From the NCBI GenBank assembly GCA_002633005.1, contig NMRA01000728.1, forward strand, positions 126,504 through 178,215: DNA of 51,712 bases. The letters are read 5' to 3'. A program made the position numbers and the translations under genes. Shown here piece by piece: positions 33,301 to 44,490 of the stretch. The DNA is from Phoronis australis. Its lineage: Eukaryota > Phoronida > Phoronidae. Position 1 is the stretch's first letter. Every line of letters starts with the position of its first letter. Under the pieces are notes generated by a model. It worked only from the letters and a program-made list of their open reading frames with translations. It ran no database searches and had not been told where the DNA came from.

Positions 33301-35244
33301 AAGGCTTTCACAGCATCCAGTATTCTCAGAACTCATATCAGACAACACTCAGGCGAAAAACCGTTCAAGGTAAGTAATATGGTGTATGTTGAAGAACGTC
33401 TGATGGTCGCTCTGTTCATGAAAGAATGATACTCGCAATAGTAAAGCAATGACAACATTGAAAAGGTGACGTAAATGCTTAGCCACAGAAGGTGATGCCC
33501 AGTCACGTGACATGGATTTGCATCCCAGTCACGTAACTGTAGTTTGTCACCTTTGAAGACTAACGAAAGACTTCGCGTTGAGTCTTTTTGTGCACTTATG
33601 GTTTGATACTTCCGTGCCAAAAACACGTGAGCACCATACTAAGCTCGGTTTTGGCGGGTTCAACAGATATTAAGAACGACTTTCCCATTCAGCTCTCTGA
33701 AACAAAATTTTGCTTTGTAATACTCGTCAACCTTCAAAAGTTTGCAGCGTTTGAAAACTCCTTGTAAAGTTTGTTAGACTGGCAAGCTCGACCTAAGCTT
33801 TAGGCATGTTACACGACAACTGTGACACCGTGAAATGTTTTTTTAAAAACATTAAAACATTAAAATTAAAATTGAATCCAGCTTTTATCACTCAAGTGAG
33901 ATGCCAATGGTACATTAGCAGGGTACATAACGAGGATTGGTTGAAATCACAACGACAGGGTTTAGTATCCTTTTCAAGGGGAATGCAACTGTTTTTAGTG
34001 TCATGTTGGTTAAATAACGATTTCTGGCTATATTACATAGTTTTTACTAAAGTCATTCCACGTGGTAACTTCGATCCGGAAGTGATATACGCAGCCCGAA
34101 TCATTCCCAGCCGTCCTTGTTCACGTGATTGTTTTTGACATTGGATGCGTCATTATGTACGCTATACGAGAGCAAGGATTCCATTTATGAATAAGGGTTT
34201 GCTATTACGATCTGTTCAATGTTGTTAATGAGAAAAGAGCTGAGTTAGTAAGAAGTGAAATGTGGTCGGTGAGAAGAGAATTGCGGCAATGAGAAAAGGA
34301 TGTTGAGCGGATCGCGAGGGAGGGAGATTGACTACCCCGTTTTCGCTATCATTTTTCTGTTCTGTTTTAACAAGATTCCTTGTATTTGTTGTAGTGCAAG
34401 CACTGTGGAAAAGCGTTTGCTTCACATGCCGCTCACGACAGCCACGTGCGGCGAACACATAATAAAGACAAATATTTCGACAGTGACACGACACTACATA
34501 CGGGTACGTAAAGCGACACTTGAAAATCATCATTTCATCTGGATGCTTCCAGAAAATGAAACTGTTTTTAAACACAGGCTATACTAGACCTCAGGTGTTG
34601 AAATTATTACGAGTAGTTAAAACTATAGCTAGTCGGTTATACTGATCGAGGCATGGGCGTAGAATCAACCCTCAAAGTATATTCAACCCATAGGCTCGAG
34701 GAAGCAGAATACTGTCATAAATTTCACGGCAATCTCCTGGTATGGAGGAACAAAGTTAACTTATTAATAATGTAAGAAACTTTGAGAGGGATGTATTCAT
34801 TTTTATAAAGGATTGGTTTCTCTTGAAACTGTTTTCTCACCCGGTTAAACTGCGGTTGTTCATTTTCGCATTTTAAAAAGCTGTTGTAATGAAGACATAA
34901 ACTATCGAACATATGCTTAGCTTCTGGAGGACAGTTTGCGTTTTTTTCACTGTCCGAAATAAAAGGATGTTTAGGCCTACATCAATCTTTTGTTGCAAGT
35001 TACAAGTGAGATATCATAAACGCTTTTTCTATTGCCATACCACTATTATATGTAAGGACTAACGTTTGACGGAACTTGTGGCGTTTTCCCTCTTAATGAA
35101 TTGAAAAAAATTAAGTTAACATTTGTTCATATTCCAGGCGTATTCTCACCACATAGTCCCTCTGTAAAAAGTGAAGCCTCAACAAGCGGATACAGCGACT
35201 CTACCAGTGATATCGTGGAAGAAACTATCGACGTGGTTGCATGA
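21272..35244 (+). CDS. PRDM14: PRDM14 (PR/SET domain zinc-finger transcription regulator), 9 exons, complete
   Basis: Joined exons: 21272-21318, 22498-22727, 29017-29106, 29490-29644, 31320-31599, 31859-31988, 33132-33369, 34395-34503, 35138-35244. All introns are GT-AG, every junction keeps phase, and the total is 1386 nt (461 residues plus stop). The product has a short N-terminus, the motif FTQRDLDLVLYGYAP near residues 57-71, a PR/SET domain (about 118-250), five zinc fingers (272-412) and a Ser/Asp/Glu-rich tail (413-461). The pre-PR motif together with finger residues TASSILRTHIRQHSGEKPFK identifies PRDM14 and not another PRDM. In vertebrates PRDM14 acts in the nucleus, binds DNA through its fingers, recruits the ETO-family corepressor CBFA2T2 and supports pluripotency and germ-cell fate. 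In invertebrates a neural role is also described. The start is supported by an in-frame TGA six codons upstream. A small phase-neutral exon inside the 6.3-kb intron 2 could have been missed. Confidence 0.95.
22498..22727 (+). CDS. PRDM14: PRDM14 exon 2 (conserved pre-PR motif)
   Basis: The acceptor TTTATTTTCAG ends at 22497 and the donor GTATTT begins at 22728. It encodes residues 17-92, a Pro-rich stretch followed by FTQRDLDLVLYGYAP and then HPLRHALSG. This block resembles the segment upstream of the PR domain in vertebrate PRDM14 that helps contact CBFA2T2/MTGR1. It ends in phase 1. Confidence 0.93.
22998..23406. mobile_element. 409-bp MITE, family 2, copy 2 (in PRDM14 intron 2)
   Basis: This is a close relative of 2189-2597 in the same orientation and of the same length, with the right end AGATTGGAGACCGGACCCTGG. 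It sits 270 bp inside intron 2 of PRDM14. The short minus-strand open frame across its end is not coding. Confidence 0.85.
27176..27365. repeat. Dispersed repeat family 5, copy 1 (PRDM14 intron 2)
   Basis: Shares TTTAAAAGGACATT, GCCGAAAAA and ATTCTCGTCGTTGTCTGC, in order, with 47165-47325. It is diverged and the boundaries are approximate. Confidence 0.5.
29017..29106 (+). CDS. PRDM14: PRDM14 exon 3 (linker into PR domain)
   Basis: The acceptor TTGTTCTCTTACAG ends at 29016 and the donor GTAAGT starts at 29107. It is phase 1 on both sides and encodes about 30 residues rich in Gln, Pro and Val, ending in LDLPRG. That is the usual lead-in to a PR domain (LDLPRGLGIF once joined). The longest open frame across this exon is a different, non-coding frame. 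Confidence 0.88.
29490..29644 (+). CDS. PRDM14: PRDM14 exon 4 (PR domain, N-terminal half)
   Basis: The acceptor ACGTTTCCAG ends at 29489 and the donor GTGAGT starts at 29645. It encodes LGIFHSNAMNHKGVFCTEA followed by IPKGTKFGPFKGRIV, the first strands of the PR/SET fold with the typical GTKFGPFKG turn. It ends in phase 0 after HMWE. Confidence 0.95.
30942..31165. repeat. Dispersed repeat family 4, copy 1 (PRDM14 intron 4)
   Basis: Aligns by eye with about 51172-51395: CACGCGCC, GACATCTTTCGG, AGCAAAATTT, TTATAACGAAGTGAAACTAG, CAATTTGTTATGA, GATTGAAGAATC. Both copies are non-coding. Confidence 0.7.
31320..31599 (+). CDS. PRDM14: PRDM14 exon 5 (PR domain, C-terminal half)
   Basis: The acceptor TTTTGTCTATCTTAG ends at 31319 and the donor GTTGGT starts at 31600. 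It encodes 93 codons including GGWMTYVNCARYPNEQNL and AGTELLVWYGDTY, the signature core and C-terminal PR segments. The SET-type catalytic NHxC motif is not present, as in most PR domains. The donor at 31600 is the only one of three nearby GTs that fits the phase of exon 6. Confidence 0.95.
31859..31988 (+). CDS. PRDM14: PRDM14 exon 6 (zinc finger 1 and start of finger 2)
   Basis: The acceptor AATTTTCAG ends at 31858 and the donor GTACGT starts at 31989. Finger 1 is C2HC (C274, C277, H290, C296 of the protein), not C2H2. The first two cysteines of finger 2 (C306, C309) are also here, so the intron splits finger 2 after CHLCDR. Confidence 0.93.
33132..33369 (+). CDS. PRDM14: PRDM14 exon 7 (rest of finger 2, fingers 3 and 4)
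   Basis: The acceptor AATAAAG ends at 33131 with a weak pyrimidine tract. The donor GTAAGT starts at 33370. It completes finger 2 (H322/H327), encodes finger 3 (C335, C338, H351, H355) and finger 4 (C363, C366, H379, H383), and contains the linkers SGERPYK and SGEKPFK. It ends in phase 0 just before the first cysteine of finger 5. Confidence 0.95.
34395..34503 (+). CDS. PRDM14: PRDM14 exon 8 (zinc finger 5)
   Basis: The acceptor TTTGTTGTAG ends at 34394 and the donor GTACGT starts at 34504. It encodes CKHCGKAFASHAAHDSHVRR followed by TH (C391, C394, H407, H412), the last finger of this protein, then an acidic spacer. It ends in phase 1. Confidence 0.93.
35138..35244 (+). CDS. PRDM14: PRDM14 exon 9 (Ser/acidic C-terminal tail and stop)
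   Basis: The acceptor CATATTCCAG ends at 35137 and the frame closes with TGA at 35242-35244. It encodes about 34 residues rich in Ser, Thr, Asp and Glu, including SEASTSGYSDSTSDIVEE. There is no zinc finger. A poly(A)-like ATTAAA lies at 35465, about 220 nt past the stop. Confidence 0.85.
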
Positions 35245-36002
35245 ACTGCCATGCAAGCAGTTCCATCTAGCGCCATTTTTGAAAACCATTATTTCGGTGC
35301 TTGTTTTCTTGTTTTTATAACGTCAAATATCCTAGTTCCACGTGATAAAACTATTGACCGAATTCACCGCCGCTAACTTGATATATTTCAGTTCGACCGG
35401 CTTGGCATATATTTATTATGTAATTAGCTCAGCTAATTGGTCACGTTAAAATCGACAACCCTAAATTAAACTAATCAAACTTGTGTCGGTGAATCTAACG
35501 TTGTATGGCTCGACTCCTCTTGGTCCGTACTTGAATGTTATAATGATTAGAAACACTAACTTGACGCATGAGAAAACCTCTGTAGACGCCTCAATGCCGT
35601 AAAAGTGCCTTTTACAGATGGCGCTGTGTGAGCCTCTAATAGATAGCAAAGTACTCAAATGGTGCGTGACCATATGGTAGTATTAGATAAGGATTGCGGA
35701 TAATTTTCTCTTAGGACTGTTAAAGAGGCCTTTTCTGTTTCATTTTAGGTAAAATCTTGAGCTAATTTTGCGGAAAACCTATTGAATTAGTGAAAGAATC
35801 CTTACGATGCCATTTCATTTTGGCATCAGATTTTTTTTCAACATAAACAGATATAATATTTCAAATTTCTGGTGGTGCACGCTAACAAAGTTGTTTCCAT
35901 ACTAATATGACACTGAACTTCACATTTTGTACTCTTAGAAAGTTTGCCAGTAAAATATTACACATACATATTTGGCTGAAAACTGATGAATTTTCAAATT
36001 TT

Positions 36003-36330
36003 AAAATGCCATTAACTTCGAGAAAGGAGAATTTGTGAGACCAACCCAACCGCGGATTCGAATGGAAACCTTCGCGGCCTACGCCAATCCTTCTGCTGGT
36101 TGAGCTAAAGCTCATTCAGTAAATGGAAGAGCAATTTAATCGTTTAGTCCCACTCCTTGATTTCAGTGAATGTCTGGCAGCCAACGACGGTAATTGGCGA
36201 CTTGTAAAAAATCATAAAAACCTAACTTGGCTCTACTCAAAGCTAATAACTTCAAAAGTCTATCCAATCCAACGAGAAATCCAAAAATGCGTTTTCCGGC
36301 CACAAAAAAACGATAATACCCTTTCCACGA
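36003..36330 (-). repeat. tRNA-derived SINE-like element (minus strand) with family 5 tail
   Basis: Read on the minus strand it carries an A-box-like TTAGCTCAACCAG (36108-36096). A B-box-like CATTCGAATCC follows at 36064-36054. Spacing is right for a tRNA-derived Pol III promoter. The flanking sequence 36160-36280 is shared with 47360-47480. It is not an intact tRNA gene because the acceptor stem does not pair well. Confidence 0.5.
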
Positions 36331-37109
36331 TAACGGTATATTTTAGACAGTATTGATGAGACTCGTTCTTTGTCTGAAGCTGGTGTACACTAGGGAAACA
36401 GTACCTTCAATATACCAGGGCTGTGTAACGTAAACGCAAAAAAACTTGCGAATACGGAACATCATCTCAAGATATCGTCATGCATTACAAACCAAACACG
36501 TTTACTCGTAAATGTCTTGCGTCTACGGAGCGCAGCCCCGCCAGCGTCCTCTTGGTGTATGGTGAAGTTCAGAATTGAACCGCTGGTTCGCTGGGGGTTT
36601 GAAGTAGTTAATCTGTAGTTTGTTCGTTTAAAGAGCGACGAATTTTAATTAATTTATTGCTTTCGATGTGTTCATGAAATATTTTTTAATATTGTACAAC
36701 TAAAGCAGCAGGATATGTTTTGTTGCCACGTGTATTGATCTCGCCGAGTTTATCTTGCCGTTGGATTATTAATTAGTAAACTTTTCGTTAAAGGATCGTG
36801 AAAACATTCCGAGCACTATGTATTGTTAATGATAAACATTTATATAATACATGTAATCCGTTATTTATTCATTGCCCAATAGAAATAAACGAATCTAAAC
36901 TTAATCAGGCTTTTGTGTGAATATGCATTTTTCAAATCAACGCTGCCTTGAAAATTTCACTTTTGCGCATATTGCCAAGTGACTTTTACAAGACAGGAGT
37001 GGTGGCAGATCCTATGTACCCAATAGATGTCGCCGCTGTGAGTTCCTAGATGATTTGACAGTCTTAAGTTTAGGCTTTGGGGGCACAGAAATGTTCTCAT
37101 TGCGTTTTG

Positions 37110-37740
37110 TCTATCAGAACACAAGTCAGTGGACCTTTACTTCACTCTGCCGAAAACGGTATGTAAAAATGAAGTTTCGAGTCATTTCACATCAGAAGAG
37201 CACAGCAATGTTACTCTCGCTAGTAGTTTTTGGCCCTTTCACTCGTACTGAAAAGCAAGGTTTGCTAAAAAAGGGGTAATAAACACCAAATCGGAACTTT
37301 TCACCCCAAAACCACCACCTCCTTGCCGATATGCGACATAAGCCAACATTACATTCTTAAAACAAATTTCCTACAGATTACAAAAATGTTGCCCAAAACT
37401 ACTGCCAGGCAACCAACTAGCTTTTTGCAATTCTGACTTCTCTGAGTACTACCTGAAATCGGAGTCGGTTTCTCAGTCGCTACCCAGTAATGCACAAATG
37501 CAACAAGGGGGCTGCTTGAAGAAGGGTGCAGCTACAGCCGAGCAAGGGGTCTTTTTCCATTCTCAACATGTTCACAAATACAAACAAAATACATTCACTG
37601 AGCCTGTGTGCAGCATCTACCTCAAAACTGCCCCAAACCTGGCCTACTCCTAGAATTTAACATTTTGGAGTGCAAATTGGCCGCGGCTGCAGCCAAACTG
37701 TTGAGTGCTACCTTAAAAAAGGTCTGTATTTAACTGTGTT
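37110..37740. repeat. Dispersed repeat family 3, copy 2
   Basis: Relative of 8167-8790. The short plus-strand open frame 37055-37279 overlaps it and is probably chance. Confidence 0.5.
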
Positions 37741-38506
37741 TTAAGCTATGAACAAACACTACGAACAGGATCACTTTTAAAACACTTGAAAAAAGTGTTA
37801 TGTTGATGTAACTCACTCTCGTCAACAATTAATAGTTAGGAGCAAGTTTGAAAATTCATTGCCAAATCTGGTAAATCGCATACGTCACTGACGTTTATAA
37901 GCAACGTGTGCAGGCAAAAATGCCCACATCGAACCACACGACAGGATCCACCCCTTGACTGAGTGAGGAAGAGTTTTAGCAGAATAACTCTTAAGAGAGG
38001 GACTGTTTCTGAAATATCAAGCAGAACTACTGCGTATCAAAATAACTCGAATGGGTAAATGATGAAATTAATAATGCGATCATTTTCTCGAAAAACTTAA
38101 AAGAACTGATGCGAGACGAACACACTTACTTTAAAATCAAAAGAGGTCGCCACTTCTGCAGATAGTCTGCTGCATGTTCTAGTTGAGGCACTAGATGAAT
38201 CGAACAAAAATTAAAAACTCTCCCCATTTCGTGAATTTAATTGAAAATCACTTGAGACGCAGGTAACAGGAAGCTCTTTAATGATCAATAAAAGTCGTCA
38301 TTTTTTTCTATTTTCATGACGCATGTTCTTAATATTCAAGGATAACATCTCGTACTTCGCTTAACGCTCAGCTACGTCACTGGCTTGAATGGTATACTAA
38401 ATATAGCGAGCAAGCTCAGGAATTCACTGGTCGTCTGAGTCCAAGGTTTCAGAGGATGAACAGTGCGATTGAATTTCCAGCATGAGTCAAACCCCAAATG
38501 GCTGAC

Positions 38507-38602
38507 CTGAAATGACTTCGGATAGGCAACTCCAGGAATGTATTGTGCATAATTTGTTTCGGAAATGTTTTCAAATCGACCGGTTAGTGGAAAAGATGAC
38601 AT
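38507..38602 (-). CDS. Candidate first exon of a second FABP-like gene (partial)
   Basis: ATG at 38602 opens 32 codons ending in ...SFQ at a plausible donor (CAG|GTCAGC). The protein begins MSSFPLTGRFENISETNYAQ then YIPGV. This resembles FABP N-termini (F-x-G-[KR]-F-E then S-E-x-N-Y-x-x-[FY]), with ileal FABP6 nearest in my memory. The exon is longer than the 73 nt usual for FABP exon 1. I could not find convincing later exons between here and the 3' end of PRDM14. It could be a gene fragment, a diverged gene or coincidence. Confidence 0.35.
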
Positions 38603-39710
38603 GCCGTAGATTCTAGGGCATGCAGGCTAGGGCGCTCCGACATTGCAGTATCTTGTCCTCAGATAGTCATGTATAGAAGAGATGAATCTACAAGTCAATC
38701 TCTAACAGTCTGAATTCGCCCGTTGTTCGAAGACAATCACCTGTCAAAGTTGAAACACACTTTAAGCTTTTGCAGTTCGCTTATTATAACTACAGTTATT
38801 AATATTATCGTAGAGTGACTTATCGCCAATGCCTTAAGCTTACTAATAAATGTATTTTTATCCCAAGCCGTTGCAGAAAACTATCTTTGATGAACTATAA
38901 AATTGTTATATTGCTTAAGCTAATTGGTTTTGATGAGACTTGAAGGCATCACCGAGCGATGAATCCAACCAGATAAAATATTCAACGAATTACAAAATTG
39001 CAATTGATGAATCTGGCATTTGGTTCGACTGCATTCCGTCGGAAGAATGTAGTTTTTTACATCAGGGTTTGCCATTTCCGCATAGATATAAAATCTTGCA
39101 AAGCTGAAAAAAAATATATTTTTGAGGAAAGAAATAAAATGGGTCGTTAGAATTGTAAAATCCGCAACAAAACTGGCTCGAAAGTCGTCCGTGATAATCA
39201 ATCACAACTTTAATTAAATTATATATGAATAGTAAACAACACACAATCTCTGCTGTTGGTGACTGTGCCAAATTTTCGAAATTAAGCCGCAGCGATTACA
39301 AAAATGCTTTTTCAATTATGAACAACACGATGCGATTCTCTAACAAGCAGAACAAGTAATAAAACATGATATAATTATGTTTCTTATCGGTGACAGAAAT
39401 CCCCCATGTGTGGCAAAGGGTTTTTCGTCAGGACAACGTTCGCGCTTTGAGGATGAAAACTAAATTACGCAAAAAGCTTCGAAAGCAATTCATCACATTA
39501 TTGCCAATGAGTTTGCTGCGTAGGATTTCTTCAGATCGACAGATGCGGCCAGCAGAACTTTATCGGCAGCTGGGATATCAGGTTTCTCTTTAGCACAACC
39601 TCCTTTACTTCGGCGCAAGATTGGATCGTTTTAGCAGTCTGAGTTGCCGGCACAAACATTCTGAGATTCGACTTGAGCGAGTGAATTGAGTGAAATTTTG
39701 AAAACACAAG

Positions 39711-39894
39711 ATGACAGAAATCGAGAACGGGATAGGTTTGTGTACAGATGATGACGATGTGGATTTCTACTCAGGCCCAACGAGGATACGTTGTGAGGAT
39801 GATGACGACGATGACGAAGACATAATTCTCCCCAATCGCTCTGGCAGCCTGGCAACTCGACGGCCTCTCTCCGTCATGAGATCTGTGTTTGACG
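39711..39894 (+). CDS. Candidate first coding exon of an unidentified gene (acidic N-terminus)
   Basis: ATG at 39711 has A at -3 (AAG-ATG). It starts 61 codons containing the acidic runs TDDDDVDF and EDDDDDDEDI, then RRPLSVMRSVFD, and ends at a good donor (GACG|GTAAGA) in phase 1. Codon content and donor suggest a real exon that continues downstream. I do not recognise the family. It starts 1.1 kb from the minus-strand exon at 38602, in divergent orientation. Confidence 0.5.
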
Positions 39895-42800
39895 GTAAGA
39901 AAAGGGTTATTTTACCAAGACTCGGCCTATACTGGGTATTCACAAGCTGTTGATCAGGAGCTTGCTGTAAGCCTATTTAGCGTATTGTAAGCATTATGCA
40001 ATCACAGTGTGTGAAAACTCCATCCGACTTTCCTGTGTGATCTTTTCTCACCCTCTTGTGAAATAGTTGTTCACGAAGCGACAACAGTTGTTCCTCGATA
40101 TCAAAAGCTGGTTTTAAGGATCGAGTTCAATCATGTTTTCAAAAATGTCCCCAGCGGACGGCTGACAATGGACCAGCGCATTACATCCGAGCAACCCTGT
40201 CTCATTTCTCACCCATATGAGCTACATTTACCTTCAGGGTATTCCTAAATTGAGAAAGTCCTTTAAACTGATGCTTGCATTCACTTTGTTTTTTACTTGA
40301 GTCGTTTAGGCTAGTCTCATCCGTTACTCATTAACCTAGATTCAGAGGCGAAGATTTACATGGGCTTTTCGCTCATTTTGTGTAATGTTTTACTTGTTTG
40401 AACATGAAATGCAGTTTAACGGAATGATTTTACATTCATTTTCCGTAAATGTAAGCGACTTTGGGTAGAAATATCCAGCACGCGTAGATTCCCTTTCAAC
40501 TGAAACATAACGTTGTTTTACAAAGTTTTTCAATGCTTGATATGGGCTGTAGTCGTAGGCGGATCCAGGAATAAAGTGGTACATGTCGGTTGAGGTAACT
40601 CTTCCCTTACCTAATGCTGGTTTGTTGTGAATAGTCGATGTTAATGCACAGGAATACCAGTACACATGGCGATCACATTTTGGGCAGTCGAAATGTGATC
40701 TTAGATTTTATCTAGAAGTAGCATAAGCAAATCAGGGGATTTTCGCCAGATAGAAGCTTCTCCTCAAAACATTTGCGGTCACTAAGAATGTTGTTCTTTT
40801 GAGCAAATAAGGTCATGGGAGCCGGAATGACTGTGCTGAAGGCATTGCCTTGGCAATTGGTTACTTGGTAACAGATTTACTAATACCGCGATAATGGACG
40901 GACATGTTCGTTGTGTCGAAGACTGATAAAATCGCTTGTTCATCATAACGTGTACGTACCTTGGGTATAGTCTTTGAGCAATAATAAACGGTTGTCATTC
41001 GCTTAGTTTATTTTGAGCATACCTCTGTGACTAAAGTCACTCAATAATTAAGTCAATTGACTTTCTGTCAATTCAATTATGGTTCTTGTTAATGTAATTA
41101 GACGATGACTGCTACCGAAAGATGAACATTTCCACATGAAGCTAAATAACCGCCGACAGACTCCGTCGTAAGTTGAGCTGAGCAAAATGTACATGTCAAG
41201 CCTCAGTTTTCAAAAGTCCATCAGAAGTATATGCCTACAGTTCGAGTGCCACCCGCCTAACGTATAACCTGTGCCAGGCGAACAGCATTTTTTCGTGTTG
41301 ATGCGACAGCTAAGTCACCAAGGACCCCGGACGGCTATGAAATCAAAGCTTTGTTGAGGGCCGTTGGGTCCGGATTTCTCTAGAGCTAGCGGGAGAAAGA
41401 AGTAATTACTTTAAAATATCGTAGCCTACGTATGTATCCGAGTTGGTCAGTCATGCTGCGATTTAATTCAAAATTGTTAAAAGATAGCTCCTATCAAGTG
41501 ACGTATTTTAGAAATAACGCTGAAATCCCTGAGGTCAGTGTAATTAAGTTATGCTGAGGCAGCATTTATATATGGTTTTTCCTGATGATTACAGAATAAT
41601 GGATATATCTACAAAAAATGCCACCTTTGTTTAGAAAAACACTGTGAGACATTACTGTTTCTGTTTTTTTTTTACTTATGAAGGACTAAAACTTAACGTT
41701 TGGGGGTTGCATGTGAACACAATATCAATTTTAATATAAGAACCGATGTTTTGAAACAGAAAGCGGTGCACCGTGAATTTAGGCTACAAAATATGGGAAG
41801 GTAACATGAGTGAGTTAAACATTGTAGAGGAATGTTATTATTCAATTCCGGAAACCGAAACGAGCCCGATCTTTACGAGGTGGTCTTTCACCCGAATATT
41901 CACGATAAATAATCAGCACCTTATTTTTGACGGTCAGACAGTCACCTTGCTACCAAGCAGGCGATGAAATGAAAACAAATTGTTACGTCGACTCGCCTCC
42001 GTTACGATTCCATTGTCGCCAGTGTTTTCGTGGTTGAAACCCGATTTCAGGACTAACCTTTCACTAGGGTCGGATTGTGTAAACACGGAATGTTTTCGTT
42101 GATTCCACTAGTTGGACAGACAGGGTGTATTGAGTTTCCAAGCCAGGGTAAGGACTGGGGCCGAGTGAGCTGCGTGTTTTCAGCTTTAAAAACAGGCTTA
42201 CGAGTAGATCTGCCTGCTTACCCACCACAAACCTACGTCCACCTGACATCAAGATAAATAGTTTCAACGTGACTCACGTTCATGCTGTTAGGCTGGGACA
42301 GAAATTGCTGAACAGACTGATCGTGCAGCGAACTATTCCTCAGGTGTTTGGGACAAACAGGTCAGTGACTCTCCTAGTAGTAAATCAGTGGTAATTCTAT
42401 AGACATCGCTGCGTGTTGTGCTAGTTAAAACCAAACTTCGGACGTACTTGCCTAGTCTACTTGTATTAAGCATTGAACAGTGATCTTAGCCATTTAGAGT
42501 GACTATTCTTAGTTCACCGGAAGTCGCATATCATGCCGATAAGTTGAGGGTGAATCATGTAGATCAAACTGAAACTTTTAGCCGTAATAATGCCTGTGTG
42601 CTGTATTCGATTTAATATTTTAGTTGCCATATTCTGGGTGACGTTAGTGGCACTTTTGTTTAATGTGACGCAGAACTCAAACACCCATCTGACCTGAGGG
42701 TTTCTTGTAATCTATCTTGATAATTCGGTAGTTACTAGCTGAGACAAATCCTCGGTAGTCAAGTCGATGTAAATAATACTAACGTACGGCCGGGTGCAAT

Positions 42801-44265
42801 GAGTCCACGCAGACGAGAGCTGATTGTACATTACAATCGTGTAGGTAGCGAGTTAGCGGTTCATTAATTTTGTGACAGTTTGGGAATGAATTATTAATCC
42901 ATCATCGTATTCAACTTTCGGGGACCAGTGTTCTTGGGTCAAGGTAAATGTATGTTCACAATCATCTCCGGTGTATTCGTCTTGTTACAAGCCATTCAGC
43001 CACTTTATATGACTCAGGCCTCCAATATCCAAATACTCTGGACATCACTGAGTCGAGTTGGCTTACACGCCTCTGAGGTCCGTCATGTGTGCCTTGAAGC
43101 CGATTCAGACCGCGTAACGTTACTTTGACTGCATCGTATTGTCTATTTGTACGGTATCGCCTGTGGCTATTCAACTTTAACGGGTCAACAAACCTATTGC
43201 CAAGCGTTGATAGTCGACCTATCAGTAATTTTCGTTAAAGTTACCGTTCCTGGTACACGAAAGATTTTCCTGGATGTAAATTATGTCAAGCGGACGAAAC
43301 GTGAGATTAAACATTGCTGTAGTGTGCATTCCTGTTTAAACTTCAAAAAAAATTGTTTTTGATTTCTCAGTATGCGCCATGTGTATGTGTCTTGGATGAA
43401 TTCAGCGAAGTCCAGCGACCTAACTGTCTCCGTTTCTTGAGAACTATTTCCAGCGCCTAATGCCTTATAAGACTTCGGACTAGGGCTCAGTCATCTATAC
43501 CAAGAGAAAAAGATTATGTGTAACACGATAGGTTCAATAATTTATTTGCAATTTGCGAAGTTCAACGGTCCTTACTAGAATCCAGACTTCAATACAAAAA
43601 CTTCATTGTTTGCAAAGGATTCGTTTGCCGGATGTTCTCACCTTGATGTTTCCCCCCTGTTGAGCCCTAATGAGTCCCATCGTTGCACTCACAAAGTTGA
43701 ATTTTGTTACGTAACAACTACTGGAACTTGTGATAACCACTTAATCAATTAATCGATGTTACAAGTCGTCACTGTTAAATATCTGCCCAAGATTTATATA
43801 TATAGACCATGTGTCGAATATTACGGGACGAGTTTATTTTCGTGTGTTCCTCTTGGAATACACGATTGAGCAATGCATTCCTGACTCTGGAAGTCGTCGT
43901 TAGGATTCAGATTACTGTCGCAACAACATGAGTACACATTTTTTGTTAAATCGTACGATATTGCGATAGCGCAGTTTTGCCTAATGTTCGAGTCCCAGAG
44001 GAGAGTTTACCAACCTCAAACCACAATTCCCCCCTCCCCCCCCGGAAAATTCAACTTCTCGGTGGGCTGCGAACGTTTTGTTGATAGTATTTGCTAAGTA
44101 TTTTTAGAAAATGGGACGCTCCGCAATGAAGCTTGGGCATTGCCATTACTGTTGACTAGCTGATGCGGCACTAAGCAGAGCGTACTATTGTTCTATGTCG
44201 ACTTAGTGCCAGATTCACGCGTACTTTGCTTCAGCGACGATTGCTACCTCTCTCCTACATTTCAG
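39895..44265. other. No gene recognised; possible first intron of the 39711 gene
   Basis: Short chance frames only (for example 41773-41967 and 42075-42257), none bounded by good splice sites. A single transposon-end-like GTAGGCGGATCCAGGA lies near 40554. Confidence 0.45.
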
Positions 44266-44350
44266 GTGGACGAGTGAAGCGCACACGTTCTCAAAAGAAC
44301 ATGATGACCTTCTTTAGGGCAGGCAACTCTAGAGAAATTCATCGTGTTGG
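44266..44350 (+). CDS. Possible second exon of the 39711 gene
   Basis: A strong acceptor (TACCTCTCTCCTACATTTCAG) ends at 44265. The frame after it fits the phase-1 end of 39711-39894 and reads GGRVKRTRSQKNMMTFFRAG, a basic stretch. The donor is unclear. GTACAG at 44351 is the best guess, right where a repeat begins. The link is inferred from phase alone, which one in three random acceptors would satisfy. Confidence 0.25.
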
Positions 44351-44359
44351 GTACAGGAT

Positions 44360-44490
44360 CAGGGCCCGGGCTTTTGACTCTGTACTCAAAATTCCATTTG
44401 GAAATATACCGATGGCATGACACGCTTTGAGTATAGCTTTGCAAGTTTACTCAAAGCGTGCCTTGTCAATTTTCGAGTCGAGTTTCGAGT
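44360..44490. repeat. TCGAGTTTC-type repeat with perfect 13-bp hairpin
   Basis: Begins CAGGGCCCGGGCTTTTGACTC and ends near CGAGTCGAGTTTCGAGTAC. The central arms CACGCTTTGAGTA (44421-44433) and TACTCAAAGCGTG (44448-44460) are perfect complements. A weaker relative lies at about 8885-8975 (CGAGTA ... TTACTCG, then CAAGTCGAGTTTCTAG). Confidence 0.55.

Larger units (their letters stand above)
35245..38506. other. PRDM14 3' flank and repeats
   Basis: Probable PRDM14 3' UTR at the start, then the SINE-like and family 3 repeats. Any later exons of the 38507-38602 candidate would lie here on the minus strand. I found none I could defend. Confidence 0.5.

Noticed and set aside
43975-44025. tRNA gene suggested by GTTCGAGTCCC
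   Set aside because: It is a B-box-like word only. There is no cloverleaf and no properly spaced A box.
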